64,000 nucleotides of DNA from positions 14,475,734 to 14,539,733 of the forward strand of contig ML677335.1 in NCBI GenBank assembly GCA_007922305.1. The letters are read 5' to 3'. Both the position numbers and the translations under genes were made by a program. The stretch is from Dermatemys mawii. Its lineage: Eukaryota > Chordata > Testudines > Dermatemydidae. Position 1 is the first letter of the stretch. Each line of letters begins with the position of its first letter. The notes under the pieces were generated by a model. The model was not told the DNA's origin and made no database searches. It saw only the letters and a program-made list of their open reading frames with translations. Positions 12,360 through 23,950 of the stretch are shown here, piece after piece.

Positions 12360-13440
12360 AAATCCTATATAAAGTGTACAAGATATATAAAGGTCTGGGA
12401 AATGCCAAAGCAATGCAGAAGATAAAATTGTATGTTAAACATATGAGAGGTCTAGTTGATAAAGGCAATATAGAGAATTTGGATTTTTCCAAGGCATTTG
12501 ACTTAATACCACATGACATTTTGATTAAAAAAGTCTTGCATTATATGGAACTAATAGGGCACATATTAGATGGGTTAAAAACTGGCCTATGACATCTCAA
12601 AATGCAGTTGTTAATAGAAAGATATCAAGAAGCCAGACAATTTCTAGCAGAGTCCCCTGTGGATCAGTTCTTGGTCTAATGCTATTCAGAATTTGTCACC
12701 TGGACAATATAAAATCTTTGCTGGTAAAGTTTGCATATGACACAAAGATTTGAGAAGTAATAAGTAATAAGGAGGATGGGTCATTGTTACAGAAATGTTA
12801 CAGAAATGTAACAAAATGTATTTTACTATAGCCAAATACAAAGTAATATATCTGGGATCCAAGAATGCAGGCTATAACTACAGGATGGGAGACTCTTACT
12901 TTGGAAAGTAGTGACTCAGAGAAGAACTTTGGGGTTATGTAAACAATTGCCTTAACATGAGCTCTCAGTCCAATACTATGGCAAAAAAGGCTAATGCAAT
13001 CCTTGGATTTATAAAAAGGGAATATAAAGTAGAGGGAGGGCAATAATTTTGCCTCTATATACAGCATTGCTAGACCACAATTAGAATACTGTCTCCATAC
13101 TTCAAGAAGGGCGATGAAATGCTTGAAAGAGTTCAAAAGAAAGGCCACAAAAATTTCATCAAGGGACTAGAAAAACAAGCTTTGTGATTCAAGGCTTAAG
13201 GAATTCAAACCATTCATCTTATTGGAGAGACAGTTGAGAGATGATTTGATCACTGTGTATAGGGAATCACACATGGAAAATATATCTGACGACAGAGGGC
13301 AGGGTTTTCAATCCTGCAGACAAATAAGTTTTAAATGACTGGACGTTGAAATTTGACAAATTCGACCTTGAAATAAAATGCAATTTCTAAGCAATGGGTG
13401 CAATTAAACACTGAAACAGCTTACCAGGGAAGGTGGTTTA
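12360..13440 (+). mobile_element. CR1-like LINE ORF2 fragment (reverse transcriptase to C-terminus)
   Basis: The plus strand encodes a non-LTR reverse transcriptase remnant with NLDFSKAFDLIPHDILIKK (about 12475-12535). The usual FADD catalytic box reads FAYD near 12730, so the second metal-binding Asp is lost. Downstream LINE words include LPLYTALL (about 13052) and NSLPGK near 13417-13434. Several stops and frameshifts mark it as dead. Confidence 0.75.
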
Positions 13441-13689
13441 CTTGCCATCACATGGAGTCTTTAAAATAAAATTATCTATTTTTTCAAAATATGCTTTAGT
13501 CCAGCTTCCAGCAGAAATTTTACAGACTGTGTGTGCTTCCAACCTTGAAGTCTGTGCATCCTCCTGTTGATTCTCTTTCTTCATGGGTGATGGGGAGTAC
13601 AGGATTACCTGCATTGCCCTCAAGATGCCCATGACACTTGCAGCTCCACATTAAGACAAGGATGATATTCAAATCACCTGCAGGAAGTA

Positions 13690-14053
13690 TTTTTTCCCCC
13701 TGATGTACAATTAGTCAGATGTATTCTAGGGACATTATTCACCTTCCCCTGAAACATCAAAAATTGCAACAGCTGCAGAGGGGATATTGGACAGAGCATC
13801 TAACAGATAGAGAATCTTTCTTAGTTGCCTGTCTGGTGTGTGTTGCTCAAATGCTCAGCGTCAAACTAATCACCAAATCTGGGGTCAGGAACAAGTTTTC
13901 CTCCGATCAGATTGGGAGGAATCTTCAGGGGCGTTTTCACCTTCCTCTGCAAGATTACCTACTAGGGTATCTGGACATATTTCACCTAATCAATTCCCTG
14001 GCACTACAGGGGTCTCAGACATGTCTCTCCTGTTCTCTGCTTTTGGCATAACA
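13690..14053 (+). mobile_element. CR1 LINE 3' UTR fragment
   Basis: The stretch tggggtcaggaacaagtttt, then gatcagattgggaggaat and cgttttcaccttcctctgca, is the conserved CR1 3' region of turtles. It ends at the insertion point of the following miniature element. The overlapping frames at 13719-14059 are not genes. Confidence 0.7.
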
Positions 14054-14064
14054 ATTTAGACTAA

Positions 14065-14365
14065 GCCCTGGTCTACACTGGGAGGGTTGGGGGAAATCGA
14101 CCTAACATACGCACCTTCAGCTATGTGAATAGCGTAGCTGAAGTTGACGTATTCAGGTCAACTTACCTTGGCATCTTCACTGTCCTGAGTCGACTGCTGC
14201 TGCTCCCCCATCAACTCTGCCTGCACCTCTCGGTGCAGCGGAGTTCTGGAGTCAACAGGAGAGTGTTTGGGGATCGATTTATTGCATCTAGAAAAGATGC
14301 GAAAAAATTCATCCACGAAAGATCTATCTCTACCTGACGGATCGGTGGGTAGTGTAGACCTGGCC
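14065..14365 (+). mobile_element. 301-bp Harbinger-type miniature element (copy B)
   Basis: The termini gccctggtctacact and (inverted) ggccaggtctacact agree at 13 of 15 bases. Perfect TAA direct repeats flank the unit (14062-14064 and 14366-14368), the 3-bp target duplication typical of PIF/Harbinger transposition. It shares its interior with copy A, is inserted in CR1-derived DNA, and is non-coding. Confidence 0.85.
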
Positions 14366-14368
14366 TAA

Positions 14369-15110
14369 ATCTTTTCAGTTCTCAGAAGACTAAAGGTATC
14401 GAGCTCAATATAGGGGTATCTCAGCGAAAGTAATGATCACCTTGTCTGACTTCCTTTATATCACTGATCTAATAGCCCCTTTTCTGACCCTGAAAAATAT
14501 TTTCATAGATTTTTATTTGTCACACTTTAATGCTAAAAAGTTTTTCAAAAGAGTTATATGTTCAGATACAACTCATGTCTGCCACATGCTTATATGTGAT
14601 AGTAAGGTTACTAAAGCACAGTAGATATTATACCTGGTTATAAGCCATCTGTTGATCTGATGGATTGTTACAATTGACTAACGTATTAACCCCTTACAAA
14701 TGTACCCTTAATATAAAGTACGACAGTTACATTACATGGCAGAAACCCTATCCACTCAAATACATGAACTTTATAAAGGCATTTAATGAAGGCTTCCATT
14801 TCAAAGTAAACACCACATTAAAAGGAACTGTGAAAAAGCTCTGAGCATTATAAAAATTGAAATATTTTAACAAATAAAAACACACTTATGAAACCAGGGA
14901 GGCACATCTTGATTTAAGCATACTGAGACAAGAGGTCCTAAACTGCAGCCTGTGGATTGCTGGCAGTCAATTAAACACTCAGTTACAGTTTGCAGAGAGC
15001 TGACTGATCACATGGTGCTGACTATCCACCTTACTTCCAGCTGCTCAACTGTATTAGAAGACAGCTAAAATACACATGTGAGAAAGGATAATTTTCTGTA
15101 ATATTTTTAG
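14369..15110. other. Unassigned intron
   Basis: Plain AT-rich sequence; nothing recognised. Confidence 0.45.
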
Positions 15111-15990
15111 GATTCCTATGCACATCTCAGTTTCCCTCTGTACTTTGTATTGCTACTTAGTGGCTGCAGAAGGGATAAATCTACCCTTGGGGCAGAGCAA
15201 GAGACATGAAGTGTTGTGTAACTATCTAGGGTGGAACAAGTGGGTCATTAAAAGACTGGCTGAAATCAAAGGAGGTCAATGGAGGATCCACAAAGAAAAT
15301 GGGAGCCCCAAGGACTAAACAATGGGAAATTCTGGCAGGCAAAGCATGTGAATTCAGCATGGGTCTGCAAGAATTGGACAATGGACTGAAAAGTATCAGG
15401 TGGCTGAAATAAGAGTTGGCTGTTGGAGAGTCAGAGCTCTTACCTGGGCCTGACTGACAGTGTGACAGAAGCAGAACCAGAAATGGATTCCACAGCCCCT
15501 TGGCTGGCTAACTGAATGGCTTGGCCAGTATGGATTATGTCTTAACACCTTTGCTTCTCTAAGCCAACCTAAGGACTTCCCGATGTGGTGTTCTAGTTGA
15601 CTAATAAATCCTGCTGTGTTTTGAAAAGGCTGGCTGGTGTCATTGAAAATATTTGCTGATGTCCATTGGTCTCTGAAGATTGTAAAAGTTTCCGATCAGT
15701 AATCTATCTCGGTTGGTCACTATGAGCTGAGTTCTTCGTGTGAAACAGGAGTGGCAGAGTCCCCTTGCTCAGCTTTGGAGGTGTTGAGGCTGTGTGGCTT
15801 ACCCTTAAGGAAGAAAGAGTAAGGTCTCTTGAAGGTCTGGCACACTGAAGGGATTCTTCCAAGGGACTGTTTAAAAGCTGGGGAGTAGCACAGATCATGT
15901 GGATCCATGACAACACACTTAAAATATTTCCCAACAAATGCAACTGTTGTTGCCACAAAGATGTTTTTTGTGATTGCAAATAAGAAAGGA
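15111..15990 (+). mobile_element. Possible isolated LTR or LTR-element fragment
   Basis: This block is more GC-balanced than its surroundings and has an aataaa polyadenylation signal at 15602. Downstream words (ggttggtcact, gtgaaacaggagtggcagag) resemble a dispersed turtle repeat, probably an LTR R/U5 region. No TG..CA ends or target duplication could be fixed. An old host exon cannot be excluded. Confidence 0.35.
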
Positions 15991-15999
15991 GACAGTTTA

Positions 16000-17105
16000 G
16001 GAAATCTTGAGAGGTACGAGACATTTTAACATGTGGGCCACACCATGAAACTGTTTGAGATCCTGTATCCTAACCTTTCTTATTTAGTGATGCAAGTTCA
16101 AATCTTACACTAGTCATACAACAGCTGAACCTCTCAGCTTCCTTAGGCAAACTAGTGCTGTAACAAATTTTAACAATTTGCAGGACAATACTGGGTAGCA
16201 AGTTTATTACTTCTGCTTGGGATGATCCATCACAGAAAGACTAAAATTTGACTGACATTTTTTAAAAAAACTTCTTCTATTATCCAATTTTTGTATTATG
16301 TAGTAATTAGAGCATTGTTTTCACATAAGTAATATTTATATAAGAAAATAATTTTCAAGCGTAGATTTACTTATTTAAGCATGTAATATTTTCATTAAAT
16401 TGTCTTTCTGATTTAAGAAAAAGAAGCCAAGAAATTATTTCGGTCATTTTTTGTATCTATTATTAACAATGCTTATTTTCTTATCTTGGTCATCAATCTT
16501 CCTGGCATCTTGTGACTTTTAGTACTTACTTGAGGTTCAAACAGTGATAATTTATTCTAATCAGATATTATAACTTCAAACCACCAAATCTTCTGCAGGT
16601 TAATAAACTATTATTAATCCACAGAAAACTATTTCAGAGAGAGAGAACTCTCCAAGTGCAAAAGGATATGAAATGTATGAAAAGTAGCAGATATTGAGAT
16701 GTAAACAAGCAGTCAGTATAACACAGGTTTCTCCAATGACCATTAGCTGTGTTGACAGCCTGTGATTAGGAGCACACATGTGCTCAAATGCAAATTTTTA
16801 TGCTCAGTACTTCCTTAGCGTCCCTTAAGAAAACAGTCAACATGACTTCTAATAGAACAATAGTGTATCCTGAAATTAACCACAAAAAAGGAGTGGGGGA
16901 AGAGAGGGTTTGGGAGATGAGCAGAAAATTATCTACGTTTAAAAAAAAAACAACCTTAAAGGCAGATGCCACCAGCCATTATTAAGCTCACCTTTCCTCT
17001 CTTCCCTCTGTTCACACAGCTGCCTGCTGCTTCTTCAGTTTCAGCTTTGCTGCTAATGTTATTCGTATACACACTCTTGCGGAAGATAAGTAAGAGAGGA
17101 CACAT
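16000..17105. other. Unassigned intron
   Basis: AT-rich with no supported feature; short frames at 16784-16985 on both strands are chance. Confidence 0.45.
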
Positions 17106-17205
17106 TTTAAATTGTAAGCTCTCTGGGGCCGGCCCCATCTCTTTGTTATGTGTTTGTATACTACCTAGCAAAATGAGACCAATCTATAACTGGAGCCCCT
17201 TTGCA
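17106..17205 (+). mobile_element. L3/L2-like LINE 3' tail fragment
   Basis: The signature attgtaagctctctgggg, then tttgttatgtgtttgtat and tagcaaaatgagacc, matches the 3' end of the LINE at 20735-22495 (tgtaagctatttggggcagg ... tagcagaatggggcc). The 5' part is missing. Confidence 0.7.
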
Positions 17206-18720
17206 TTAAGCTCCTTCCAGAGCAGTGCATGAAAGAGGTTGTCATATTAGTGTAATAGAACTTTGGCTAAACAATAGAATCTACTATATATTCACCATGA
17301 TGTCAAATGCAAAAGAGGGTAACATGTGGAAAAAAAAAACAACCCACACCCACGCTAATCTTTCACTTACAGTAACCTAAGGTTACATCTCAAAGTTTTT
17401 ATCTGCAATTATTTTTGGATGCACATAAGAGAGGAAAGGAATCAAAGTCAATGGGGAGCGGGTGCAGGAAAGTGTTAGGCCATCTGTTTGAGATTTAAGA
17501 GTACACAAAAATAGAAGCTTGAGTGTTTAGCTTTTTATGTTTATGTACAAGTATGTTATAGAGTCCAATGGCCTGCAAAATTTCAACATGCAAGTTCCAT
17601 TTTAAATGAATAGTTTTGTAAGTATATTCTAATGCAAAGGCATGTGTACAAAAATAAGTTGTTTCTCCAAAGGTAAAACTTCAGAAAAGATTGTTGTTCC
17701 TCCCAACAAAAGGGAATATAGTTCCAATCAATAAGTAAATAAATACTTGAATCAGAATAGAGTCCAGCCACAGCCAAAATTAATCTGAATGCCCCACTCC
17801 CCAGCATCACTATCATCCAGAAAATGGACTTTGATCTGTACACTATATTAGATGGGAAACATTCAAAATGTGATGGAGGAGGGCTTTATTTCCATCCTTT
17901 AAATATTATGAGATGGGTGGTACGTCTAGTGCCACTGACCTGAAGTTCCACAGTGGAAGAAAAGGCTACCTGAATGTCTCAAGTAAATCTTGGACTTTTT
18001 CTAATAAAACATTCTCACTAGAAAAGTAGGCAGTGATGTTTTAACTAAATATATATGGACATTTGAGTAATCAAATTCAATACTTCTCCTGTCCTAAGTA
18101 AATTTCAGATGATAAACTGAAGAAAGGAATAGAGATTCTCAAAATTATTATATAGAACATTTTGGGAATCACACACTCAGCTTGAAGTGTAAACATACCC
18201 CTAATTACAGAACAGGATGGAATTTACATATGCTGCATGGGTAGTGTAAGACCATCAGCTCTTGTGATTATTTATTGAATCAATAGCTTTACTAACACCC
18301 TGCTGGGGAGCTGGTCCAATACCTTTCCTCTTTTACTTGCTAGTTTAAAGGGAAGAGAACAACTTAAAGAATCACCACCATCACTTCCCTCAGCATCTGA
18401 TTGCCACTTTGATATCTCTCACACAAAGCATTAGCCAGGTCTGACCTTGCTTAGTGTGACAGGTGAAATGGCTGAAGAATAAACACTATTATGTTAATTA
18501 TTCTAGCTGAGATTTTACAAGCGTAAAATGTTAGGAAATCATGTGTATGGTTGCCAAGCAACCTTTATGTGCCCAATTTATACTACTATATACAATACTA
18601 CAAGACAGAGAGATAGTGATATTACAGTCGCATTTCAAACCATAATAGATTTTACATGCACAAGTTAGGAAACTCGACTATAATATTAAATGCAGAAATA
18701 AATTAGCTTAACAAATAATG
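17206..18720. other. Unassigned intron with an X-box-like motif
   Basis: No gene or clear repeat. It includes the RFX-type site at 18549-18563. Confidence 0.45.
18549..18563. promoter_or_regulatory. RFX X-box-like inverted repeat
   Basis: ggttgccaagcaacc is a near-perfect inverted repeat matching the RFX X-box half sites GTTGCC and GGCAAC with the common one-base-shorter spacing. It is an isolated motif deep in an intron, so its function is unknown. Confidence 0.4.
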
Positions 18721-18721
18721 C

Positions 18722-19055
18722 ATAGCTACACTGTAGAACTCATTGCCACAGGAAGTCATGGAGGACAAAAACTTATAAATATCTAATCTCTTTTGGATCT
18801 TGCTATGGAGTATCCAGCATCAGAATTAAGGATAAAATTTTGGAAGGGACATTAAAGCTCATGCTTAAGGCAGTCTCCAACTATTGGAGACCAGGCTGAT
18901 GTCTAAATTGGGGGTAAGATTACCCTATATCTGTCTAATGAAGGATTTTAACACCTGCCCCTCTGAAGCATCTGATATTGGCCACTGTTGGAGATAGGAA
19001 CCTTGACTAGATTGACTTGTGGTCTGATGCAGTAAGTTAATTCCTACGTTCCTAA
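18722..19055 (+). mobile_element. CR1 LINE 3' end
   Basis: Begins tagaactcattgccacagga (end of ORF2) and runs through ttttggaagggacattaaag, cctctgaagcatctgatatt and ggtctgatgcagtaagtt to the tail ttcctacgttccta. This order is diagnostic of CR1 3' ends in turtles. Confidence 0.85.
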
Positions 19056-20734
19056 AAGCTAAGTAATGTTAGGAAGATACGTGCAAAACAACTGTTCTGT
19101 GGATGAAAGTTTAGTATTAAAGATTTTAAGGAGAGAAATTAAAGAAATGGTTCATATTTCTAGAGGTTTTTTAAGTACATACATCAAAAAGCTGAAGTTG
19201 GCCACAGTAGAAATTGAGGCCCTTACAAAGGCAAAATACATTAAGATTTTTAGTATTAGCTGTTCTAATTACTATTACCACTAACTACAGATGATCCAAT
19301 GTTAGACATGTTATTTGTAAACACTTGGGAACAAAGATAGTGGCCTAAATGATACCTTTAAAGTACAAGAACCACCTAGCTAACAGACATCACTTGTTCT
19401 GAAAAACCCTGGATTCGGAAGCCACCTACTCTATTTCCCCAGCCCTTACAAATTTTTATTATTTATTTTGTTCCATTTCCTTTTATATATGCAAATTTTA
19501 AGTGTTTTTAGTTTGAACCATGTAATCTAGTCTTTTTCTTGGCATCTAATGCCCGTAAGTGAAAATAATTTCAGTTATTCCTTCAGGATCCTTAAAATTT
19601 TGTATTTAAGTACAGAGACCATTCATTCACAGCGTCACATTAAACTGTGACCAAGGCTTTCACATTTTAGTGAATACACAAGACAGACTATTGTGTATTA
19701 CTGAGGCTTTCTAAATAGAGTATCTTGTAATGCCACTTCTGAAATTCAGGAACTAAAGAAACACTCAATGTTGTTGTTTAAAAAAAAAAACAAACAAAAA
19801 AAACACACACACACATTAAGTCCTTCCATCTTTCCTCCCATTTCAACAAAAGCAAACAACTTTCCCACAATACTTAGCTTTTCGCGCCATTCTGACGATA
19901 CAAGTAAATAACTGTCATTGCTTGTTTAAAAAGTTATTAAATCAGAGAAAGTGATCATGTTTCATACTTGTGGGACTCCAGTGCTCACTCTTTGTATTAG
20001 GTAATTATAAGTGACTTTGAACTGCACGAAGAACTTCTAATCAACTTGTATTAATTAGATCTTTGGAAACTGGATATAGCTATGTCCTAAGCATTCATCT
20101 GTCTGACTGTCTGGAAGATGCCAGGATACTAAGGGGCTTAAGCAGAACCTATAACCAACATCATATGTACTGTACTATGTGGCACATTAAATCCAACCCA
20201 TGGAGCAAGAGGCCCTTTCCCCTTTCAACTTATACAGTAGACCTACATTCAATAATATGGTACAGTAATTTACAGGATTGAGGCCAAAGAGCTCTACTTA
20301 GCAGTCATCTCCTCCTGTCTGCATAAGAACGTCTGCCCTTTCTACCACTAATTTCACTTACAGTCTTATTACTTCAGCTGGTCACAGAAGAGGCCCATGG
20401 TAGAGGGGAATAAGGCTTGATGATGGGGAGCAGCTGTGAAGTTGCTCTAGGACATCCAGCACATGAGCGTGGGCAATAAGGCTCAGCAGAGCTCCGATCC
20501 TCTTTTTCCCTTATCTCAGAGAATGATTGATAGGCTATCCTTATCTACCCTGACTGCCTCCTCCTCCCCTGTCCTTTTAGGAGAGCAGAATAACAACAGG
20601 CGCAGGAAGTTCACTAAATTTCCCTTAAGTGGAAGCAAAATACATATTGAGGAAAAAGGCAGACATACAATCTCAGCCACCTTTAACTTAGTCCTCAAAC
20701 CCTGCCCCGCTGCCTCCACTTCATTCTCTACATA
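19056..20734. other. Unassigned intron
   Basis: Contains an A-run followed by cacacacaca near 19785-19815. No gene recognised. Confidence 0.45.
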
Positions 20735-21344
20735 CAGTTCTTGCTGATTTCTTTAAAGAAAAAATTTACATAATTTTCCTCCTCTCTTTGGCTTGTCTTC
20801 CATCCCCTTCTCCTCCTAGAAATATCTCCTCCTCCTCCTCAATTACAGATAACTTTCTCATCTGTTCTCCTCTAACTTCTCCACTGGTCTTATTGACCCC
20901 ATTCTATCCTATCTCCTGATCTCTCTGGCAGCCACTCTTATTCCCTAACTTTCCTCTTCTCCTTAACCTCTCACTCTCCTCTCACAATATAAATGTGCTT
21001 TAGTCTCTGCCATCTTAAAAAAAACTTGCCCTTTACCCTTCTTGCCTCTTCTGCTATCATCCCATCTCCTTTCATTTCTAAGCTCATTGAATTCATTTTT
21101 CAATCATTGTCTGGACTCTCTTCAATCTGCCTTCCACTCCTTTCACTTAACTGAAACCACTCACCAAAGTCTTTAATGACCCCTTACTACTCAGACCTCA
21201 GAATCAGTAACTATCTTCATCCTCTGTGACTTGTCAGCTGCCTTTGACAAAGGGAACCATGCTCTTCTTCAAAACTTGTCCTCCTCTGGTTCCTGGGGAC
21301 TCTGTCCTCTCCTGGTTCTCCTCCTGCATCTCTGACTTCAAGTA

Positions 21345-21422
21345 GGTTCTATATCCTGTATTATATAGTAGGTCAGACTAGATTACCACAGTGTTCTCTT
21401 CTGGCCTTGGATTCTATGAATC
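21345..21422 (+). mobile_element. CR1 3' tail inserted in the older LINE
   Basis: The block gtaggtcagactagattacc, then tcttctggccttggattcta, is the extreme CR1 3' end. It lies between two parts of the L3/L2-like reverse transcriptase and is therefore younger than it. Confidence 0.7.
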
Positions 21423-21486
21423 ATCACTCCTTTAGCCTGTCATTCAGAAAATTCACTCTAACCCCTCTCCAGCTTTCTCTCTGGGT

Positions 21487-21503
21487 GGTGGGGGGGGGGG
21501 GGG
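21487..21503. repeat. Poly-G run
   Basis: A near-uninterrupted run of G, prone to length error in assembly and to quadruplex-like structure. Confidence 0.8.
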
Positions 21504-22617
21504 AAGTGTCCTCAAAGCTCTGTCCATGATCCCTCTCTTCTCCCTAAACATCACCTCTTGGGATAACCTCATCCAGAAAAAAAAATTAACTAATATGTCT
21601 ACGTGGACAATTCACAAATTGATCTGTACTCCAGACCAGTCTCCTGTCCAAGCAAAAATCTCAGACTGTCTCTCTGATATCTGTTTGTGAGATACAGCGA
21701 TCAGCTGAAGCTCAACATGCCCTCAAGATTCCCTACTATTGCCTTTCTCGATTGCTGTTGACAACACAACCATCCTGCCTGTAACTCAGGCCAATAACTT
21801 GGACCAATTCTCTAGGTCCTCACATCTAGGCTATGTTTAAGTCTTGCAGATTCTTTCTGCATAACATCTCTACAGTCTCTTATCAACACAGCTAAATCTC
21901 TTGTCCAGGCTCTCATCATCTTGAGTCTCAATTATTAGAATATCCTCTATGTTCCTGACAAATAAAACCCTGCCCTTCAGCATTCAGAATGTTGCTGCGA
22001 AGATTAGTTTTCCTAGCCAATCACTTTGATCATATCATCCTTCTCTTTGCATTCTCCCACTGACTCCCTCTTCTCTATTGTATCAAATATAAACTTATTT
22101 TCACTTTCAAGACCCTTCATGCTTTCTCCCATACTGCCCATCATGCATGGGAGAAGGTTCCTGTAAACATCTGCAAAATGAACTAATTATCCTCCAACTC
22201 TGTCCTTAAAATTCTCCTTTACTGCAAAGTCTACAAAACACTTGACAACAGTTAGACTACTGGTGCATTGACACTACAGTCTACCACACTGACCAATATT
22301 TTCTCATTGTTTCCTTGTACTCCCTTGATGGTTTCTGTGTCCATCTGTTGTCTCTTGTCTTCCAACTTAGACTGTAAGCTATTTGGGGCAGGGACTGTCT
22401 TTCTGTTCTGTTTCTGTAGTGCCTAGCAGAATGGGGGCCTACTTCATGACTGAGCTTCATAGGCACTGAGATAATATAAATAAATAAAATAGTAGTAAGA
22501 AAATGACAGGCAGAGAAGCTCAGTCACTCAAGGTAGAAGCATTTTGCTGGTTCTTGCAGCACAAACAGGGATGTGTTGGGTAGCAAGCTGAAAAAGTAGT
22601 AAGTATGGTCATTTGCA

Positions 22618-23653
22618 CTGTCAAAGGTGGCGAAGTTTACAGACGATACTAAACTGCTCAAGATAGTTAAGACCAAAGCAGTCTGTGAAGAACTTCAAAA
22701 AGATCTCACAAAACTAAGTGCTTGGGCAACAAAATGACAAATGACACTTAATGTGGATAAATCTAAATTAACGCACATTGGAAAAAAATAACCCCAACTA
22801 CACATACAATATAATGGGGGCTAATTTAACTACAATTAATCAGGAAAGAGATCTTGGAGTCATTGTGGATAGTTTTCTGAAGACGTCCATGCAGTTTGCA
22901 GCAGTAGTCAAAAAAGCAAACGGGATGTTAGGAATCATTTAAAAAGGGATACAGAATAAGATGGAGAATATCTTATTGTCCTTATATACATCCATAGTAT
23001 GCCCACATCTGAGTACTGCATACAGATGTGGTCTCCTCATCTCAAAAAAAATATACTGGCATTAGAAAAGGTTCAGAGAAGGGCAATTAAAGTGTTTAGG
23101 GGTTTGGAATAGGTCCCATATGAGGAGAGATTAAAGAGGCTAGGACTTTTCAGCTTGGAAAAGGAGAGACTAAGGGGGAGGATATGATAGAGGTATATAA
23201 AATCATGAGTGGTATGGAGAAATTAAATAAGGGAAACATATTTACTTATTTCCATAATGTAAGAACTAGGGGCCACCAAATGAAACAAATAAGGTTTAAA
23301 AAAGCAGGTTTAAAACAAATAAAAGGACGTTCTTCACACAGCATACAGTCAATCTGTGGAATTCCTTGCCTGAGGAGATTGTGAAGGCTCGGACTATAAC
23401 AGGGTTTAAAAGAGGACTAGATAAATTCATGGATGTTAAGTCCATTAATGCCTGTTAGGCAGGATGGGTAAGGAATGATGTCCTAGCTTCTGTTTGTCAG
23501 AGGGTGGAGAGGGATCGCAGGAGAGAGATCACTTGATCAGTGCCTGTTAGATTCGCTTCCCGTGGGGCACCTGGCATTGGCTGCTGTTGGCAGACAGGAT
23601 ACTGGGCTGAATGGACCTTTGGTCTGACCCAGTATAGTCATTCTTATGTTCTT
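22618..23653 (+). mobile_element. CR1-like LINE, C-terminal ORF2 and 3' end
   Basis: Starts in the FTDDTKLLKI-type catalytic box (about 22634-22663) and continues through RDLGVIVD (about 22850-22873), GMLGII (about 22923), VQRRAIKVF (about 23070) and the terminal domain (about 23170-23450). The 3' UTR ends ctgacccagtatagtcattc then ttatgttct. There is no poly-A tail, as usual for CR1. Stops interrupt the frame, including within GIIxKGIQNK. This is the best-preserved LINE copy in the window. Confidence 0.85.
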
Positions 23654-23780
23654 AGTATCCACACAATGAAAGAGATTTCCTGATAATGATTTACAAAGTC
23701 TAATTATACATGGTTTTCTTATCTCAGGAGATGTTTCAATGATCTAAAAATCTGAAGCCAACAGTGCAATGTTCTAGTGT

Positions 23781-23950
23781 CATCATTATCATGCTTATTA
23801 TGGTATTGCCTAAGGGGCAACCAAGAGTGAGGCCCCACTGTGCTAGGCACTGTACAGAGTAGTAAAATGTTCCTTCCTCAAAAAGCTTATGATTTAAATA
23901 GAGGTGGCAGACACAGGGTGGAGAAAGAGGTATAACATACAAGCAGAGTG
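23781..23950 (-). mobile_element. L3/L2-like LINE 3' tail, reversed
   Basis: gaggccccactgtgctaggc then actgtacagagtagtaaaat is the reverse complement of the 3' tail family seen at 17106 and 22370. It is followed by tcaaaaagcttatgatttaa, the inverted TTGTAAGCT motif. Confidence 0.75.

Larger units (their letters stand above)
20735..22495 (+). mobile_element. L3/L2-like LINE with ORF2 remnant and intact 3' tail
   Basis: C/T-rich coding-strand bias and recognisable blocks mark a vertebrate LINE of the CR1/L2/L3 supergroup. The blocks are a reverse-transcriptase start (about 21075-21170), the catalytic-region sequence cttgtcagctgcctttgaca (21224-21243), and the downstream gctctcatcatcttgagtct. 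The tail tgtaagctatttggggcagg leads to an ATAAATAAATAAAATA end near 22480-22493. Frames are broken everywhere. A separate CR1 tail interrupts it at about 21345-21422. Confidence 0.8.
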
